From: Leucocoprinus leucothites
Taxonomy: Eukaryota > Basidiomycota > Agaricomycetes > Agaricales > Agaricaceae
Direction of reading: 5' to 3'
DNA length: 64,000 bases
Assembly (NCBI GenBank): GCA_013368445.1
Contig: JAACJO010000001.1
Location: 1,426,001-1,490,000 of the forward strand
The notes beneath the pieces were generated by a model that saw only the letters and a program-made list of their open reading frames with translations, ran no database searches and was not told the origin of the DNA. Each line of letters opens with the position of its first letter. Position 1 is the stretch's first letter. Made by a program: the position numbers and the translations under genes. Below, one piece after another: positions 1 to 11,804 of this stretch.

Positions 1-503
1 GTTGTTGTACATGTTTCCAAAGTGACTATGACTTTGGAGGAGTCGCCTGTGTCTTGCCCAAGCGGCGTGGAGACGAGTATGGGAGAGAAGGGTGGTACAG
101 GGGCAGATAGGGGAATGTGTAAAGGAAGAGGGGGCACGTCTGGGGGAGGGTCCTCGACAGCAGTGCTGGATCTGGACTTGAGCGAAGGACGGGGACTAGA
201 AGATGAGGAAGGAGCGGGGCTGGGAACACGGGGAAGTTGGCGATGAGGCTTCCGAGGTCGCTTCGGAGTCTCATCCTCGAGGAGTTCAGCCTCATCCTCT
301 GCGGGTACAGGCAGTGGAGGCAGTGGAGGGCTGGATGGGTGCTGAGAAGACTGGGAGGGTTGTTGCTTAGACTTTGGCTGGTAGTTTATACGGACATTTG
401 TGTCTCTGAGAGCATCCTCTGGAGTGCGGACGATGACTGCGCCTTGGAGAGCAGCAGAACGTTCAGAAGATACTTTTGAGTCTTTACGGGAGAGCCAGTG
501 CAT
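1..503 (-). CDS. N-terminal part of an unknown protein, cut by the window edge
   Basis: An open frame runs from an ATG at 503-501 off the left edge, giving the first 167 residues with no stop or clear intron. The protein starts MHWLSRKDSK and continues with a short conserved-looking stretch (GAVIVRTPEDALRDT) followed by a low-complexity region rich in Pro, Ser and acidic residues, with a basic PKRPRKPHR patch near residue 87. The last visible residues (VIVTLETCTT) look like the start of a folded domain that lies outside the window. I do not recognise the family; a BTB-like domain beyond the edge is only a guess. The start is 138 bases from the ATG of the divergent zinc-ribbon gene, so the two share a promoter region. 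Confidence 0.6.
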   Translation of the reverse strand, partial: MHWLSRKDSKVSSERSAALQGAVIVRTPEDALRDTNVRINYQPKSKQQPSQSSQHPSSPPLPPLPVPAEDEAELLEDETPKRPRKPHRQLPRVPSPAPSSSSSPRPSLKSRSSTAVEDPPPDVPPLPLHIPLSAPVPPFSPILVSTPLGQDTGDSSKVIVTLETCTT

Positions 504-641
504 TGGAGAGGAGATGGAAGGTCTGCGTTGGTTGTGGGCGGGCATTGTTGCTTATGCGGTGAGGCCTGGATGAACTGATTATTTATGTGGACAATTAGAA
601 TTAGAACAATGCTTTGGCACAAACAAATCTAAATATTTCCC

Positions 642-1163
642 ATGGATCCGGCCACCATCCGCTTCAGACACTCTGTCCCTTATGCCCTCTTCCCCGCCTC
701 TCCACCCCTCGCCGCCCTTCATGCCCTGCGCGCACGGACCCTCCATCCAGACTATATCTCCCCAGACTCTCCTTCCTGCTCGCGGTGTGGATCCCTCCTA
801 CTCCAGCATCCCCGTTCATTTAAGACCAAATCACGCAAGCGAATGCTTCGCCGCTCATGTTGTATTTGTGGAGCTGTCACAGACGCTTTGTTTCCCATAG
901 CAGCATTTCCACCCACTCGAGCTCATAGTGCAACTGCACAACACCCACCCCAGACCAAAGCCGGGCCATCACCTCCTCCCCCACCCAAGTCCATCTCCCC
1001 CGTACCCTCATCTACCGCCACAAAATCACGTCCGAAAAAGAAATCCGGTCTCCAGCATCTCTTGGCTCGCAACCGCAAAAATGAAGAGAGAGAACGCCAG
1101 AAGCAGAAGCACAACAGTTCCCAGCTTGGCGGTCTAGCTGCGTTTCTAGGTGATCTCAGTTAG
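642..1163 (+). CDS. RNase P/MRP subunit of the Rpr2/Snm1/Rpp21 type
   Basis: Single-exon gene of 173 residues. Two CxxC pairs, at residues 46-49 (CSRC) and 73-76 (CCIC), sit in a basic context (SFKTKSRKRMLRRS between them), as in the zinc ribbon of the Rpr2/Snm1/Rpp21 family. Family members bind the RNA of RNase P or RNase MRP in the nucleus and nucleolus and help process pre-tRNA and pre-rRNA. The C-terminal half is Pro- and Lys-rich and ends in a short helical segment (GLQHLLARNRK) and a hydrophobic tail (GGLAAFLGDL), a pattern I associate with fungal Snm1-like proteins. The start is the first ATG after a run of stops. RNase P and MRP subunits cannot be told apart from this sequence alone. 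Confidence 0.7.
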   Translation: MDPATIRFRHSVPYALFPASPPLAALHALRARTLHPDYISPDSPSCSRCGSLLLQHPRSFKTKSRKRMLRRSCCICGAVTDALFPIAAFPPTRAHSATAQHPPQTKAGPSPPPPPKSISPVPSSTATKSRPKKKSGLQHLLARNRKNEERERQKQKHNSSQLGGLAAFLGDLS

Positions 1164-1275
1164 GACATGCTATTAGCAGAGGTATCTATGCATGTACTAT
1201 CTATTGCTTCTCCTTCATAACTAGTATATATCTCTCCGTTACCAGTCCCTGGCTGCGACCACCTTTCCGTTCCCA

Positions 1276-1729
1276 TCATCGCTTTGGTGCCCACAAATCA
1301 TACAACTCCTTATCTGCCGGGTCAAAGCATGTCAACAGAGTCGGATCTGCTCGTACATAGAGCTGACGCTGTGGTTCAGCTGGTGCCGAAGACCTCTTGG
1401 CTGCCGCAAACAGGCTGCGGAACGGTGTTTGCGACGCGTCGGGCTGGCCTGAGGGTGTCCCTGTCGTGGTTGAGGATGAAAAGGTGGATGCTGGTGATCC
1501 TCCAAACTGTATTTCGGCTATCAGAACTCGAATATTTCCAAGACCGTGGTCCAGCTTACGCTACCGGCCATTGGAGACTGCTGTGACTGGGCTGTAACCC
1601 TGGCTTTTGTCGGCGTAGAGGGGTTGCTAGCACTAAAACGTCCTGTTATAGTTATAAGCACTACTAGCCACTACTAGAAATCTGATTTAATTTACCTGCG
1701 GTCGTTGGAGATTGTGTCGGCGTTGTCAT
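1276..1729 (-). CDS. Small conserved-looking protein of unknown function
   Basis: Three exons (1729-1696, 1642-1560, 1506-1276) encode 115 residues. Introns 1643-1695 and 1507-1559 are both 53 nt with GTAAAT/GTAAGC donors and CAG acceptors; the second has a CTGAT branch site. The N-terminal two thirds are Ser/Thr/Pro/Gln-rich and probably disordered. The C-terminal about 30 residues (ending DKELYDLWAPKR) are the part most likely to be conserved, with alternating hydrophobic and charged residues. I do not recognise the family. The gene is convergent with the zinc-ribbon gene and divergent from VID27, whose ATG is 224 bases away. The forward-strand open frame over 1284-1586 is a shadow of this gene. 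Confidence 0.6.
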
Positions 1730-1953
1730 AGTATCCTAGTCAGTGCAAGCCGTCAGCAGAAAAGCAGTAAGTACAAGGTCGTCGTCGTCGTCTTTACTGC
1801 CAACACCTGTTCTGTTCGCTTTCCAGGCGCGTGATACGTGACGATCTGGGACGTGACCCAGTCACGACGTGAAGCTAGTCGCCCTCATTTAGAGAGTCGA
1901 CTCCACATGACTTGCTCCTCTTGTTCTCCTTCATCCCACTGCTTCTCGTAGCC

Positions 1954-4926
1954 ATGAATATCTTTAGGAGTCGTAAGAACCATCTGCTCAAAATATCGCA
2001 CTTGACCTGATAACTACTTGTTTTATCAGTCATCGGCAAAGTTTGGCGTTCGTACCTGCTCGATCTCATCTCTTTCAAAGACCCTAATCGCCTTCTTCGG
2101 TTATACCAACAGAGGACCCTAATGCTGCAGAGGTGGTCAAGATCTCGACTGGTGCGTCTTTGCGTCCTTACGCTCGCGATGATAATCACTAAATTACATC
2201 ATCTAGGCCAGCTTTATCTTGTCAGGCCTGGGAACATACGGTCTTCACGAGAGTGCATGTATGGTAGAACATGATTTCATCTCTACAAATCTGACATAAC
2301 CACAGATACAATGAGGCGATGGTCACTATCCGCCGTGTTCCATCCCTGGAACACAATTTTCAGTTGGTTGTGACCAAAGTATACGAAGAGGGAGACCAAG
2401 AGTTGCTCGAAGATGAGGACGAAAGTAAGCCCCTACTATGCTATTTCAAATTCCAAGTACTAATTCGTAAACAGCTGATGAAGAAAGGACATTCCTCATC
2501 AGTGAAGAACTCGAGTTTCGAACAAGCTCGACTGATAATGAACCCTCTTTCCTTTGGCGCGATCTCAACGGTGACGTCGACGAGTTCTTCGAGTTTGTCG
2601 CCACCGGAACAAATGAACCTACCAGAGCCTTCTTTGAGACTTGTATGTATCGCGCCATGTATGAAAGGAAGTATAAGCGGAGCGCAGAACAGACAAAGGA
2701 TTCCGATTTGGAAGAGTTCATTTGGCAGTGCGTTTTATTTCTACCCCCCTCTCCCAGTTGTTCCTGTACACGTTCCGCTGACTGCTGAAATGACCAGTCC
2801 GCCTAAACCCAAGGCAAAGTCGACGCCGAGGCGAAAGGTCGCTGCTAAACCTGCACCCGTACAGGAAACGCCCGCCTCTCCAACCAAGGCGGTCGAGGAA
2901 CCCATCGCCGCTGCTGCTGTAACCGAGCCCACTACTGAACAACTACAGCAACAACCGACCCCCTCCACATTTCTGCCCGTACCTATGCCTGACAATACCG
3001 AGACTCTCGCCACGAAGGAAGCAATCCTTTATCTCTGGGACATTCCCAATGCACAGTTTGAATCCCAAGGTGTCTTCACGGCTGCCATTATCCGGCGTAC
3101 CGATGTGCCATTCCGCTATTGCCTTGCAGCACACAACGGGGAACATCTACTTCTCGCACACGACTTCTCCCCTGATATGAACCCTAAATGGACGCATAAA
3201 ATGTCGTCTATTACATGGAACCACTTGAGCTCAGATGGGCAATGGAATGGCTGGTGTTTGAGATTCGCGACACCAGAAGATTACTCTGAAATGAGTAATA
3301 CGTTTATCAAGTGTATGTGGGAGACACTGCATCAGGTGCCATTTGAGAAGATGAAGGAAGATGAACAGAGATATGTCATCAGTTCGAATGAGGATGTGGA
3401 GATGAAGGATGTTTCGGAGGAAGATGAGGAGGACGAGGTGGCGGACGAGCTTGAGGTTGACAAAGGTACGTCCACCGGTTGCTCATGTGAAATCATTTGT
3501 TTAATTCTCTATCCTAGAGTCGGACGAGGAAGATGACGAAGTTCAAGAGGATGAAGAGGGCGGGTTGCCCCAGGCTCTACAAGGAGATCGCAACTCTCAG
3601 CTTGCTATTGGGTATAAGGGAGACCGTTCATACGTCGTCCGCGGAAACAACATTGGCGTTTTCAATCATTCAACCGACTCGGGCGTCAAGTATTATGCAA
3701 CAATTAGCAACGTCGCCACCCCGAAAGGGAAAAGTTTCAAACCTCAACAAGTACGTTTCATGAAGCTATTTTGGAATTGCGGCTGGAGCCCATACGACCC
3801 CTACAGGTCATGCTACACGATCAAGACACAAAGATGGTTCTGATGAACCCGTCAGAACCTAACTCTCTATACAGCCTAGACATTGAACGTGCCAAAGTCG
3901 TAGAAGAATGGAAGGTCCACGAGGACATCCCTGTCCTTAACGTTGCCCCTGAAAACAAGTTTGCACCAATGACACGAGAACAAACCATCGTTGGAACATC
4001 CGGAAATGCACTCTTCCGCGTCGATCCCCGTATTTCGGGCAACAAACTCGTTGAGAGTCAATATAAACAATATGTCAGCAAGAACAAGTTCTCGGGCGTC
4101 ATAACGACAAAGGACGGTAAATTGGCTGTGGCTAGTGAGAAGGGTGACATTCGACTCTTTGATTCAATTGGAAAGAACGCAAAGACAGCTCTACCACCGC
4201 TTGGAGATCCTATCATTGGTATTGATGTCACTGCCGATGGACGATACATCGTCGCGACGACAAAGACGTACTTGTTGCTCATTGACACTCTCATCGGTGA
4301 GGGGCGCTATGCCGGTCAACTCGGATTTGACCGTAGTTTCCCGGCGAATGCCAAACCCATGCCTAGGAGGTTACAATTGCGTTCCGAACATGTTGCTTAC
4401 ATGGGTCACAATATTGCATTCAGTCCTGCACGGTACGTGGGGTTTAATTACTGCATGCCTATCTTAAACTCCGTTAATTTGCTGGCAATTACTGCTCGGT
4501 TCGGGTGCTTGTGGCGCTTACTTGATATAGATTCAACCAGGGCGAGGGACAGGAGGAGAACGCCATTATAACGTCGACAGGACAGTTTGTCATCGCTTGG
4601 GACTTTGCCAAAGTCAAGAAAGGCCTTCTTGACAGATATGAGATCAAGAAGTATGAAGATCATGTCGTGCAGGATAATTTCAAGTTTGGGGATGACAAGG
4701 AGATTGTGAGTTTAATTGCTCTTCGTGTCGCACCTATTCCCTTCTGTGTCAGGTGGCTTTGACTTGCTGATTGACTTAACTGACTTTGACTCGTCTTTGA
4801 CAGATCGTGGCTTTGGATAATAACGTGCTCGCTGTGAACAAGAGCAAGCTTAGGAAGCCGACTCGTCATTCGTTGGCTGGCAACAATCTGTCCAGCCAGT
4901 CGAACATTGTGAACTCACCCTATTAG
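1954..4926 (+). CDS. VID27: Vacuolar import and degradation protein VID27
   Basis: Eleven exons encode 774 residues: 1954-1972, 2030-2047, 2113-2151, 2207-2258, 2306-2424, 2475-2727, 2798-3465, 3518-3750, 3807-4432, 4531-4705, 4804-4926. The N-terminus (MNIFRSLIGKVWQ, then GQLYLVRPG) and the block ending FFETCMYRAMYERKYK match the VID27 N-terminal domain. A Pro/Ala/Thr-rich linker follows, then a PH-like segment (residues about 225-375), a long acidic stretch, and the C-terminal VID27 beta-propeller (from about residue 405), containing FGDDKEI and ending near the ASN-rich tail. The family is a cytoplasmic protein genetically linked to catabolite-induced degradation of gluconeogenic enzymes; its molecular action is unclear. 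Length is usual for the family. Several exons at the 5' end are very short (18, 19 and 39 nt), so the start depends on correct joining; the frame is kept throughout. Confidence 0.93.
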
Positions 4927-5225
4927 ATGTCACATTTTTTTGATCGCTATCTATGCAACTTTGTTCTCTTGACTCGTCTGATGCTCCTGTCACTTTTGTT
5001 TTTGTCTTTGTTTTTCCAGGGTTGTCCTCTTTTTTTTTTTACCGTTAATTTGTGAACCGTTTTTTGTTGGTACTCTAAATTTCAAGATGTAGTGTTTCTA
5101 CTGAGTAAAGTATGTACAAGAATCCATATGGAAAACAGTAGGGAATTGAACATTTCGGTCAGGGGGCCCGGAGAATCTACGTCGGTGCCGCGGCGGACTG
5201 ATTATTGCCTATCAAAGGAACAAAG

Positions 5226-6032
5226 TCAAAATTCCGGCGAACAAGGGAAGAACTGAGAAACAAGAAATTCGACGCACTTAAAATTATCCAAACTGTCAAC
5301 TCCAGCTTCTTCGGCCTGAGCGGCCCCGACGTTACTACTACAACTTGATAATATGTTCTGTCTCTTTGACACTCCCACAGGTACAGCAATCCTCCTTATT
5401 CGAGGTCCATCTCTCGCATCGACGTAGCGGCCTATACCCAGATGCCAAGCCATTCGCGGAAGCATCAGGGTGAGCCCAAGGAGATTAGTCGTCCACAGCA
5501 TGGGACCCCAACTGGCAAAGTCAAACTTTTGATCACCTAATGCCCAAAGTGTCACGGCCAGGTGTAGAACGTCGCCGACGACGAGAGGGATGAACAGTGC
5601 TTGGACGATTTTTTCTTGCACCGGAAGATTGTTGTGGAGGTGTTTGCGGACTGCCGTGAGCGTGAAGCAGTTCATGACGCCAACAAGTGCACAAACGTGA
5701 GCGAGTTGGATAGTGGTGACTATTGTTGCGGGTGGAAGTACGGTGGGTATTGGGATACTGTTTGGCCATGGTGCTTGGGTGTTGTGCGTCTAAGAGAAAA
5801 TAAAAGGGTTCGAAGAGGTAGAAGAGATCGCGGTAGTCGAGTCTTACAGTGATAGGATCGCTGGAAAAAAAATAACTCATCAGCGTCTGTAAAGGCTAAA
5901 ACAAAATAAAACAAGCTCAAGCGACCGTAATACGTACATGCAAGTTCCTATGAAACCCATCATGGTTAGGAAAGGCTCGTACGCAGCAAACCAGAAATAG
6001 TAGAAGTCTGGAATGGCGGACGTAGGCGGCAT
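5226..6032 (-). CDS. DUF7704 family small membrane protein
   Basis: Three exons (6032-5938, 5860-5848, 5789-5226) encode 223 residues. The middle exon is only 13 nt and carries the DP motif (CIDPIT) that links the first two membrane segments. About four hydrophobic segments are visible: FYYFWFAAYEPFLTMMG near the N-terminus, one around VTTIQLAHVCALVGVMN, one at VQALFIPLVVGDVLHLAVTL, and one at MLWTTNLLGLTLMLPRMAW. The order and the DPxxxH...P pattern fit fungal DUF7704 proteins, which have no known function. I chose the start at MPPTSAIPDF because family members begin close to the first hydrophobic segment. An in-frame ATG further upstream (6107) would add 25 residues. The tail after residue 175 is polar and not conserved in my recollection. 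Confidence 0.8.
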
Positions 6033-7544
6033 CGATGCATACGGTATGACTACTGCGGAGTAAGGTGGTAGATAACGGAAGAGAGAAAGGGGACGGGGGT
6101 AGTACAAACCAACGAGCGTGGAGAAGCTAGAAGGGTAGACTATGCCCGTCTAAGCAGATCGTTTCGGTGGATGGTATGAAGAACCAAAGGGATGGAGGGG
6201 ATATGAAATGGGTGCGGGGAACGAATAGGAGGGTTAGCACTGAGAAGAATGAGGAGAGACTTCCTCATGAGGAAGACCTGTTCATTTCATTCAAAGACGT
6301 TTCGCGAGAAGAAGGCTCTTCCCCATTTGCCAAGTCCTTGTACGATTTCAAATCATTTCTGGCTTTGGGTTCCTGGGCGTTTATGATCCGCCATCGTAAG
6401 CGTTAGTACGTACCACACAGCGGCTCCGGCGCTATCCCCAAAAGCCAGCCCTGAACAGCCCGCGAAGGGGTATATAAAAGTATTTTCCCACCTCTGGTTC
6501 TTCTTACTTACATATCGGTCCATCGAAAAACCAAGGCTGGTGGGTAGAATGCTCGACCTCGTGCAGCCTAATGGCGAGGACCAAGACTGCTCTGCGCAGT
6601 GCAGATGAAGGATATAATGCCTGCAGGCTTGATGGAGGCAATTTTTGTCTACATGTACCGATGGGCTTCGCTTCTTTCTGACATCTTTGCTTGGAGATTT
6701 TTAATCGTGGTAGAGTTTCTAGCGGGAGTATTGATATGATATGATACGATACAGCTTCATTTAGCGGACCTTTAGGAAATTTTTACTTGTCATCTGAACA
6801 TGAGTTTTTCACTCAGTGTCAACCTGATGACCTCATTTCCTGCAGACGCTCATTTGCGCCCAGGAAGCTACATATTCCGGCCAGAATTCGTACTTGTAGT
6901 CAGATGATGAATCTAGGTAGGCCTAGCACTACAATAGTAGTAGAATTCGAAGAGAAGAGGTTTTAGTATGTTTACCATAAGATGAGTGCTAGGATCCCCC
7001 AAACTGTTGCTATTTGAACTAGTGTATTACATGCGCACGTCGCAAATTCCTACGACAACGGGTTGTCATTGAGATAATCGATCATCCACAGGCACTAGAC
7101 GGCACGTCACGGCCTGTTAGCCCGTGGTAGACCACTTGTAGAAGACTAAACATAACTCAGAGGTCCTCAGTACCGGGTCTGTCAAGCTTGTTGAGGCATT
7201 GAATCTTTTCTGGATCTTCTTTCGCCGCTAAATCGGCGCATGCCGAATGGTGTATTTATGGTGTATATCACAATATTCCCTTTGGTGGGTGAACCCCACG
7301 ATATCGGAGAGACAAGGAATAGCCACGTCTACTCGCGTCGGCCTCGGTCGCAAACTGCCATAGCTATTGTCATATGGGGCGCTGACTCAATGCATGGGAT
7401 CCAACACTAGCCTAGTCACAGTCAAAGAACATGATAGCTGTTATCAGAGTCCTGAGAAAGACTAAAAATAGGGGTCCTTATCAATTTGGCTTGAGTCCTC
7501 TCACGAATGGTCAACTTCCCAGGTTCCCAGCTCTCCAATGCGTC
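6033..7544. other. 1.5-kb intergenic region with an isolated TATA box
   Basis: No coding region could be supported between the divergent starts of the DUF7704 gene and the fluoride exporter. A good TATA-type sequence (TATATAAAAG, 6471-6480) lies about 1,070 bases upstream of the exporter start, too far for its core promoter, so it may drive an unannotated or non-coding transcript. A short GATAT-type repeat (6733-6751) is also present. The 80-codon forward frame at 6167-6406 has no recognisable features. Confidence 0.4.
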
Positions 7545-8827
7545 ATGTCGAAGCCCCAGAAGACATATCCTGGCCACCTCGCAGTTGATGCCCACGGCGA
7601 CGAACAACGCCACCATCACCAAATACAAGATGAAGATATTGCAGATCTCGAGGCGTCGCAGGTCGCTGAGACCATCGAGCAGCCTCCAGCTGAGAGAGAA
7701 GGGATAAAACCGCAGTACAAGGTCTACCGACCGCTCTCATTTTCTGTGGTGGTGCTCCTAGCCCCGGCCTCAATACTCGGCACTCTTGCCCGCCTAGGCC
7801 TTCTGGCTCTGACCACCTACGATGGAGAATCAATATTTCCCCTGGCATATGTCCAGGCGTTGGGGTGTTTAATCATGGGTTTCGGTTTGAGGTTGAAGGA
7901 GCCTATTGGTCAATTGTGAGTCCAGCCGGTCAATTTTCAGAATTTTTTTTTTTGCTCAACGACATCGGACACAGCTACGGACCGTTTTACACCGCTTTGA
8001 CCACAGGTATGGTCGTATAGTCGGCTAGTAGACACTCAACGTCTGAACCACGAGCTTAGGCTTTTGCGGGTCCTTGACCACGTTCTCCAGTTGGCAGTTA
8101 GATGTCTTCAGCTCCTGGATTAATTCCTACAGTCATCATCGCAGTGGGTTCCACAGCGTACGTCCCTTTGAAATCGGAGATGAGCCTGGATCTGACCTAG
8201 CAGCAGTTTATAGATGGGCTGGGAAAAACAGTCTTTACTTTCTCTCTCTCGATTGCATCAGTCTCTTTTGGGTACAATATCGCAAATTTACTTGCGCCAC
8301 ATCTGCCCACGTTCAAGTTTCCAAAAAAGCCAGTCCGTTATAGCTGGAGCGTGCTGGCTGTGTGCATGTATGCGGCGGTTTTTCCCGCGTACTTTCATAT
8401 GTCCCCTCGGATTCGGCATAGCGCGACTGCCGCGCTTCTGTTTGCATTTCCAGGAGCCTTGACCCGCTATGTCCTTTCAATATACCTGAATCAGCTCACA
8501 AAAGCGATGCCGCTGGGAACCCTGACTGCTAATTTGCTTGGGACTGCGTTGTTAGGAACGTTCCGCGTTCTACAGAGCCTGCCTAGTCCTGTGTCGTCAG
8601 GTGCCTGCTCGCTGTTACAGGGGTTAGAGGATGGTTACTGCGGGTGCCTAACCACGATCAGCACGTTTGCGAGCGAGCTGCGTGATCTGAAATGGGTCAA
8701 GGCAGTGTGTTATGGGATAGTGAGTTGGGGAGCCGGGCAGCTGCTGTTATTGGTGATAATGGGACCATCGATGTGGGCAGGAGGTGTGGCAAAAAGTATA
8801 ACATGCAACTATACACATTCAGAGTAA
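7545..8827 (+). CDS. FEX1: Fluoride export protein, CrcB/FEX family
   Basis: Four exons (7545-7915, 7975-8006, 8060-8157, 8201-8827) encode about 375 residues. The protein is the eukaryotic two-domain form: an acidic/His-rich cytosolic N-terminus (about 75 residues), then two CrcB repeats in one chain. Repeat 1 shows the family core FCGSLTTFSSW and repeat 2 shows YCGCLTTISTF, both matching the GxxGxxTTFSTF fluoride-channel signature; PLGTLTANLLG in repeat 2 is another hallmark. Each repeat has about four membrane segments. The family passes fluoride out of the cell through the plasma membrane and prevents fluoride poisoning. The acceptor of intron 3 could be at 8200, 8203 or 8206 (CAG repeated), changing the protein by one or two residues. 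The start at 7545 was preferred to an upstream in-frame ATG at 7431. Confidence 0.92.
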
Positions 8828-8979
8828 TCTATAGAAATAAGTTATGATAGAGGCAGTGCGAATGTAACATGTTGTGCACGAGGTTTAGATCGATCGGAGT
8901 TTAGAAACGGACGAATGGAAACTGTTGTTGTCCTGGTTGGTCAAACACCTCGACGACGACCGGGTGCGCGGCCTGTTCT

Positions 8980-10644
8980 ATGCTTTCGCAGCGGTCAGTG
9001 CCACCAGAAATGCACCAACAGGCGATAAACGACGAGGAACACATCAGTGCAGTTGAGGAGGCCGATGAGATCATGGAGGAACCCGAGGAGCAGGAAGATG
9101 GTTACAGTACGTTAATCTCCTATTTTACTCGATCTATCGCCCCTACTACAGCTCCCAGCCTCATTGCATCCTTTTTTTCTTTCCTTCATTCACCGCTGAC
9201 GATGAGTGTCTCCGCAGCCTCCTCAACCCCTACATCGACGCTGACTTGGATCAGCTGGTTTTGTTCTCTACCTGGTCACGAATATTTTTGCGAAGTCACT
9301 GAAGAATTTATCGAGGATGACTTTAACCTCACGGGGCTCAACAACATGGTACCATTCTGGAAGGAGGCGATGGAGATGGTGTTGGATGTGGAACCAGGTG
9401 TGGACAGGAACGTTTTTTAAGCTTTACGCGTGTAATGACCTCCCCACGGCTCTCTCAGATGAGGATAACTCAAAAATTCCAGATGTCTCTATCGTAGAGT
9501 CATCTGCCGAGATGCTGTATGGACTAGTACACCAACGGTTCATTCTGACTCGGGCTGGACTGCAGGCAATGGCAAGTTTAATTCGATCTGACACAATGTT
9601 GAGTGACAGTAAACTGATACTCCTCTGTTGGTAGCTCGAGAAATACGATGGTGGCGTCTTTGGAATTTGTCCCCGTGTTTATTGCATGGGCACGAGTGTC
9701 GTCCCATGTGGTCGCTCAGACATCCCAGGGCTCGACACCGTCAAGCTGTTCTGTCCCAATTGTAACGACCTTTATGTCCCCCCGAGCAGCCGATTTCAAG
9801 GAGTAGATGGTACGCCGATTTTCCTTCGCCACCTTGTAGTGCCAGCTACATCCAAACTAACGAATGTCCTTTCTATCTAATTGTACTCAGGTGCATTCTT
9901 TGGAACCACGTTCTCTCACCTATTCTTCCAAACTTATCGTGAACTCGCACCTGCACCGTTCTGGCGGCCTCCACAAATAGGCGAGGCGCCATCTTCTCCG
10001 CGCAGCTCTCAAGGAAGCAACCAACGAAACTCTCCTTTTGTTAATCCAAACCCCAATGGGGGACAGAAGCGAGCTGCAGGCTATGTATATGTACCGCGAA
10101 TTTATGGATTCAAGGTGAGCGAGAGGGCGAAGAGTGGGCCGAGAATGCAGTGGCTGCGGTTGAGACCTGAGGATCCTGAGGATCTGGATGCTGTTGATTG
10201 GAGAGGAAGGTGGATTGACGATGAAGATGATGGGTATGACGATGAAGATCTGGAAGAGGATGTGGATAGACCAATGGAAGACTTTGATCCGGTATGCTTA
10301 TTTCTGATGAAAACTGTACCTCCCAGAAAAACTCAAGATGTTTTGTGTAGGATGCTATGGATGGAGATGATGATGATGACGAAGAAGAGGAGGAGGAAGA
10401 GGCTGCTAGTACACAAGGTCTGGGACAGCAGCATTCGCTGATGTCACCTTCACCCACCGTCAGCTCTACCACGCGGACTTCACCAACATCTGTAGGGGTA
10501 CCGTATACACCTCAAGAGAAGAGTCCCATGTCCCCCTCGGCCTACGCAGTTTCACCTGTTTACTCGAACAATGATGCGGGTCGAGTGCATGTTGTGCGTC
10601 AATGGGTCCCAAGACCAGAGGCTTGGGCTGGGGCAATCCATTAG
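8980..10644 (+). CDS. CKB1: Casein kinase 2 regulatory (beta) subunit
   Basis: Six exons (8980-9106, 9218-9397, 9459-9571, 9635-9809, 9891-10291, 10351-10644) encode 429 residues, or 419 if the ATG at 9010 is used. The conserved core starts at LTWISWFCSLPGHEYFC and includes IEDDFNLTGL, LVHQRFILTRAG and the zinc finger with CPRVYC and CPNC, followed by FGTTFSHLFFQTY, which in the family supports dimerisation and binding of the catalytic alpha subunit. CK2 is a nuclear and cytoplasmic Ser/Thr kinase; the beta dimer sets substrate choice. The C-terminal extension of about 200 residues is long, with acidic runs around the last intron and a Ser/Pro-rich tail, as is common in fungi. Intron 3 (9572-9634) uses a GC donor (GCAAGT). 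The N-terminal 30-40 residues are acidic and variable. Confidence 0.95.
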
Positions 10645-10937
10645 GGTTTTGGAAGTCTTTTCAGATTTCTCCTTTGGTCATTTCTTGTCTCTTTCTTTCG
10701 TGGCTTGCAGCGGCTGTGTGCAATAATATAATATACCTATACCTTTTTCTTTCTTGGTCGTAATTAAACGAGATTAGATTAGATAAGAAAACGGATAAGA
10801 TAAAATAAGTCATCGTGGGATGATCTAAATCCAGCTGTATAGCACCAAAGCCACTGATTTTGGCCACACGTGATCACTGGGTGATTTACCAGGGAGCCCA
10901 TACTCGACGCAACCAACGACCGTCAAGACTCAAGAAA

Positions 10938-11482
10938 ATGGCTCGCAGCAGTGAGTTCTACGTGGCCTACGTTGCATGCCGAAATGCTGATACCTGAATG
11001 TGTTCTTTTTACTGCGCTTTGTGTCTGCTCTGTCCCTTGATAATTGGCTGTGCCTGCGGAAACCGCTCAGATCTTCGTTATGGCCTCAACACGGGCCATC
11101 CTACAACGCCCATCGACAAAGTCGCCAAGCCCAGCCACCGCAAGGGTGTGCAGTCAACAAAGACCAAGTTTGTGCGGTCTGTGATCCGGGAGGTCGCTGG
11201 TTTCTCTGCATATGAGCGTCGGGTACTGGAATTGTTGAGGAACTCAAAGGTGCATTTTGCGCAGCATCGTGGCTATGGGCATTGGCAGCTGACGTGCGGA
11301 ATTTTCAATTATCTAGGATAAGAAGGCTAGGAAATTGACCAAGAAGAGGGTATGTGAATGTTCTGCGCATGACACTGATGAGATTGTTAATCTGCCGTGC
11401 GCAGCTTGGGACCCTTCTCCGCTCGAAACGCAAGCTGGAAGAGCTGTCGACTGTCATCCAAGAGAGCAGGAGGGCACACTAA
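10938..11482 (+). CDS. RPL36: 60S ribosomal protein eL36
   Basis: Four exons (10938-10950, 11071-11249, 11317-11349, 11405-11482) encode exactly 100 residues, the usual length. The first exon is only 13 nt (MARS plus one base), and joins to NLRYGLNTGHP. Family features are YGLNTGHPTTP near the N-terminus, the VREVAGFSAYERR-like block (here IREVAGFSAYERR) and a basic C-terminal helix (KLTKKRLGTLLRSKRK). eL36 sits on the large subunit near 5.8S/28S rRNA. A 120-nt first intron right after the start is typical of ribosomal protein genes in fungi and often carries regulatory sequence. Confidence 0.97.
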
Positions 11483-11804
11483 AAGGGGCGGAGAGAAAGT
11501 TATGGGTTACTTCCATTTCGCTGTCCGATATGTCTGGCATTGAGTACCATGTATGCATATGCAAAACAAGCTTCTATTATGTGCTGTGTAAGCGGTACAG
11601 AGTACTCTGCTCTGAGATAAATATAAATAGGCCGGAACTGAGCAGCCGCGGGAGGGTAAATGCCAAGGGAGAGACAAAAGTGGTGTGATGTGTCGGGATG
11701 AGTCAGAGACGCTGACTGATGGTGTTTTGATGGCTTGCCGAAGGGCCTCGGCGGCGGTTTGACGAGCAGCCGCTTATCCCATCCCACTCTCTTTTATTCT
11801 CCCC

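Noticed and set aside
1284..1586. Forward-strand open frame of 100 codons
   Set aside because: It overlaps the spliced small gene on the reverse strand, whose splice sites and branch sites are clearly better.
6167..6406. Forward open frame of 79 codons in the large 5' gap
   Set aside because: No motif, no convincing upstream promoter at a proper distance, and a composition unlike neighbouring exons.
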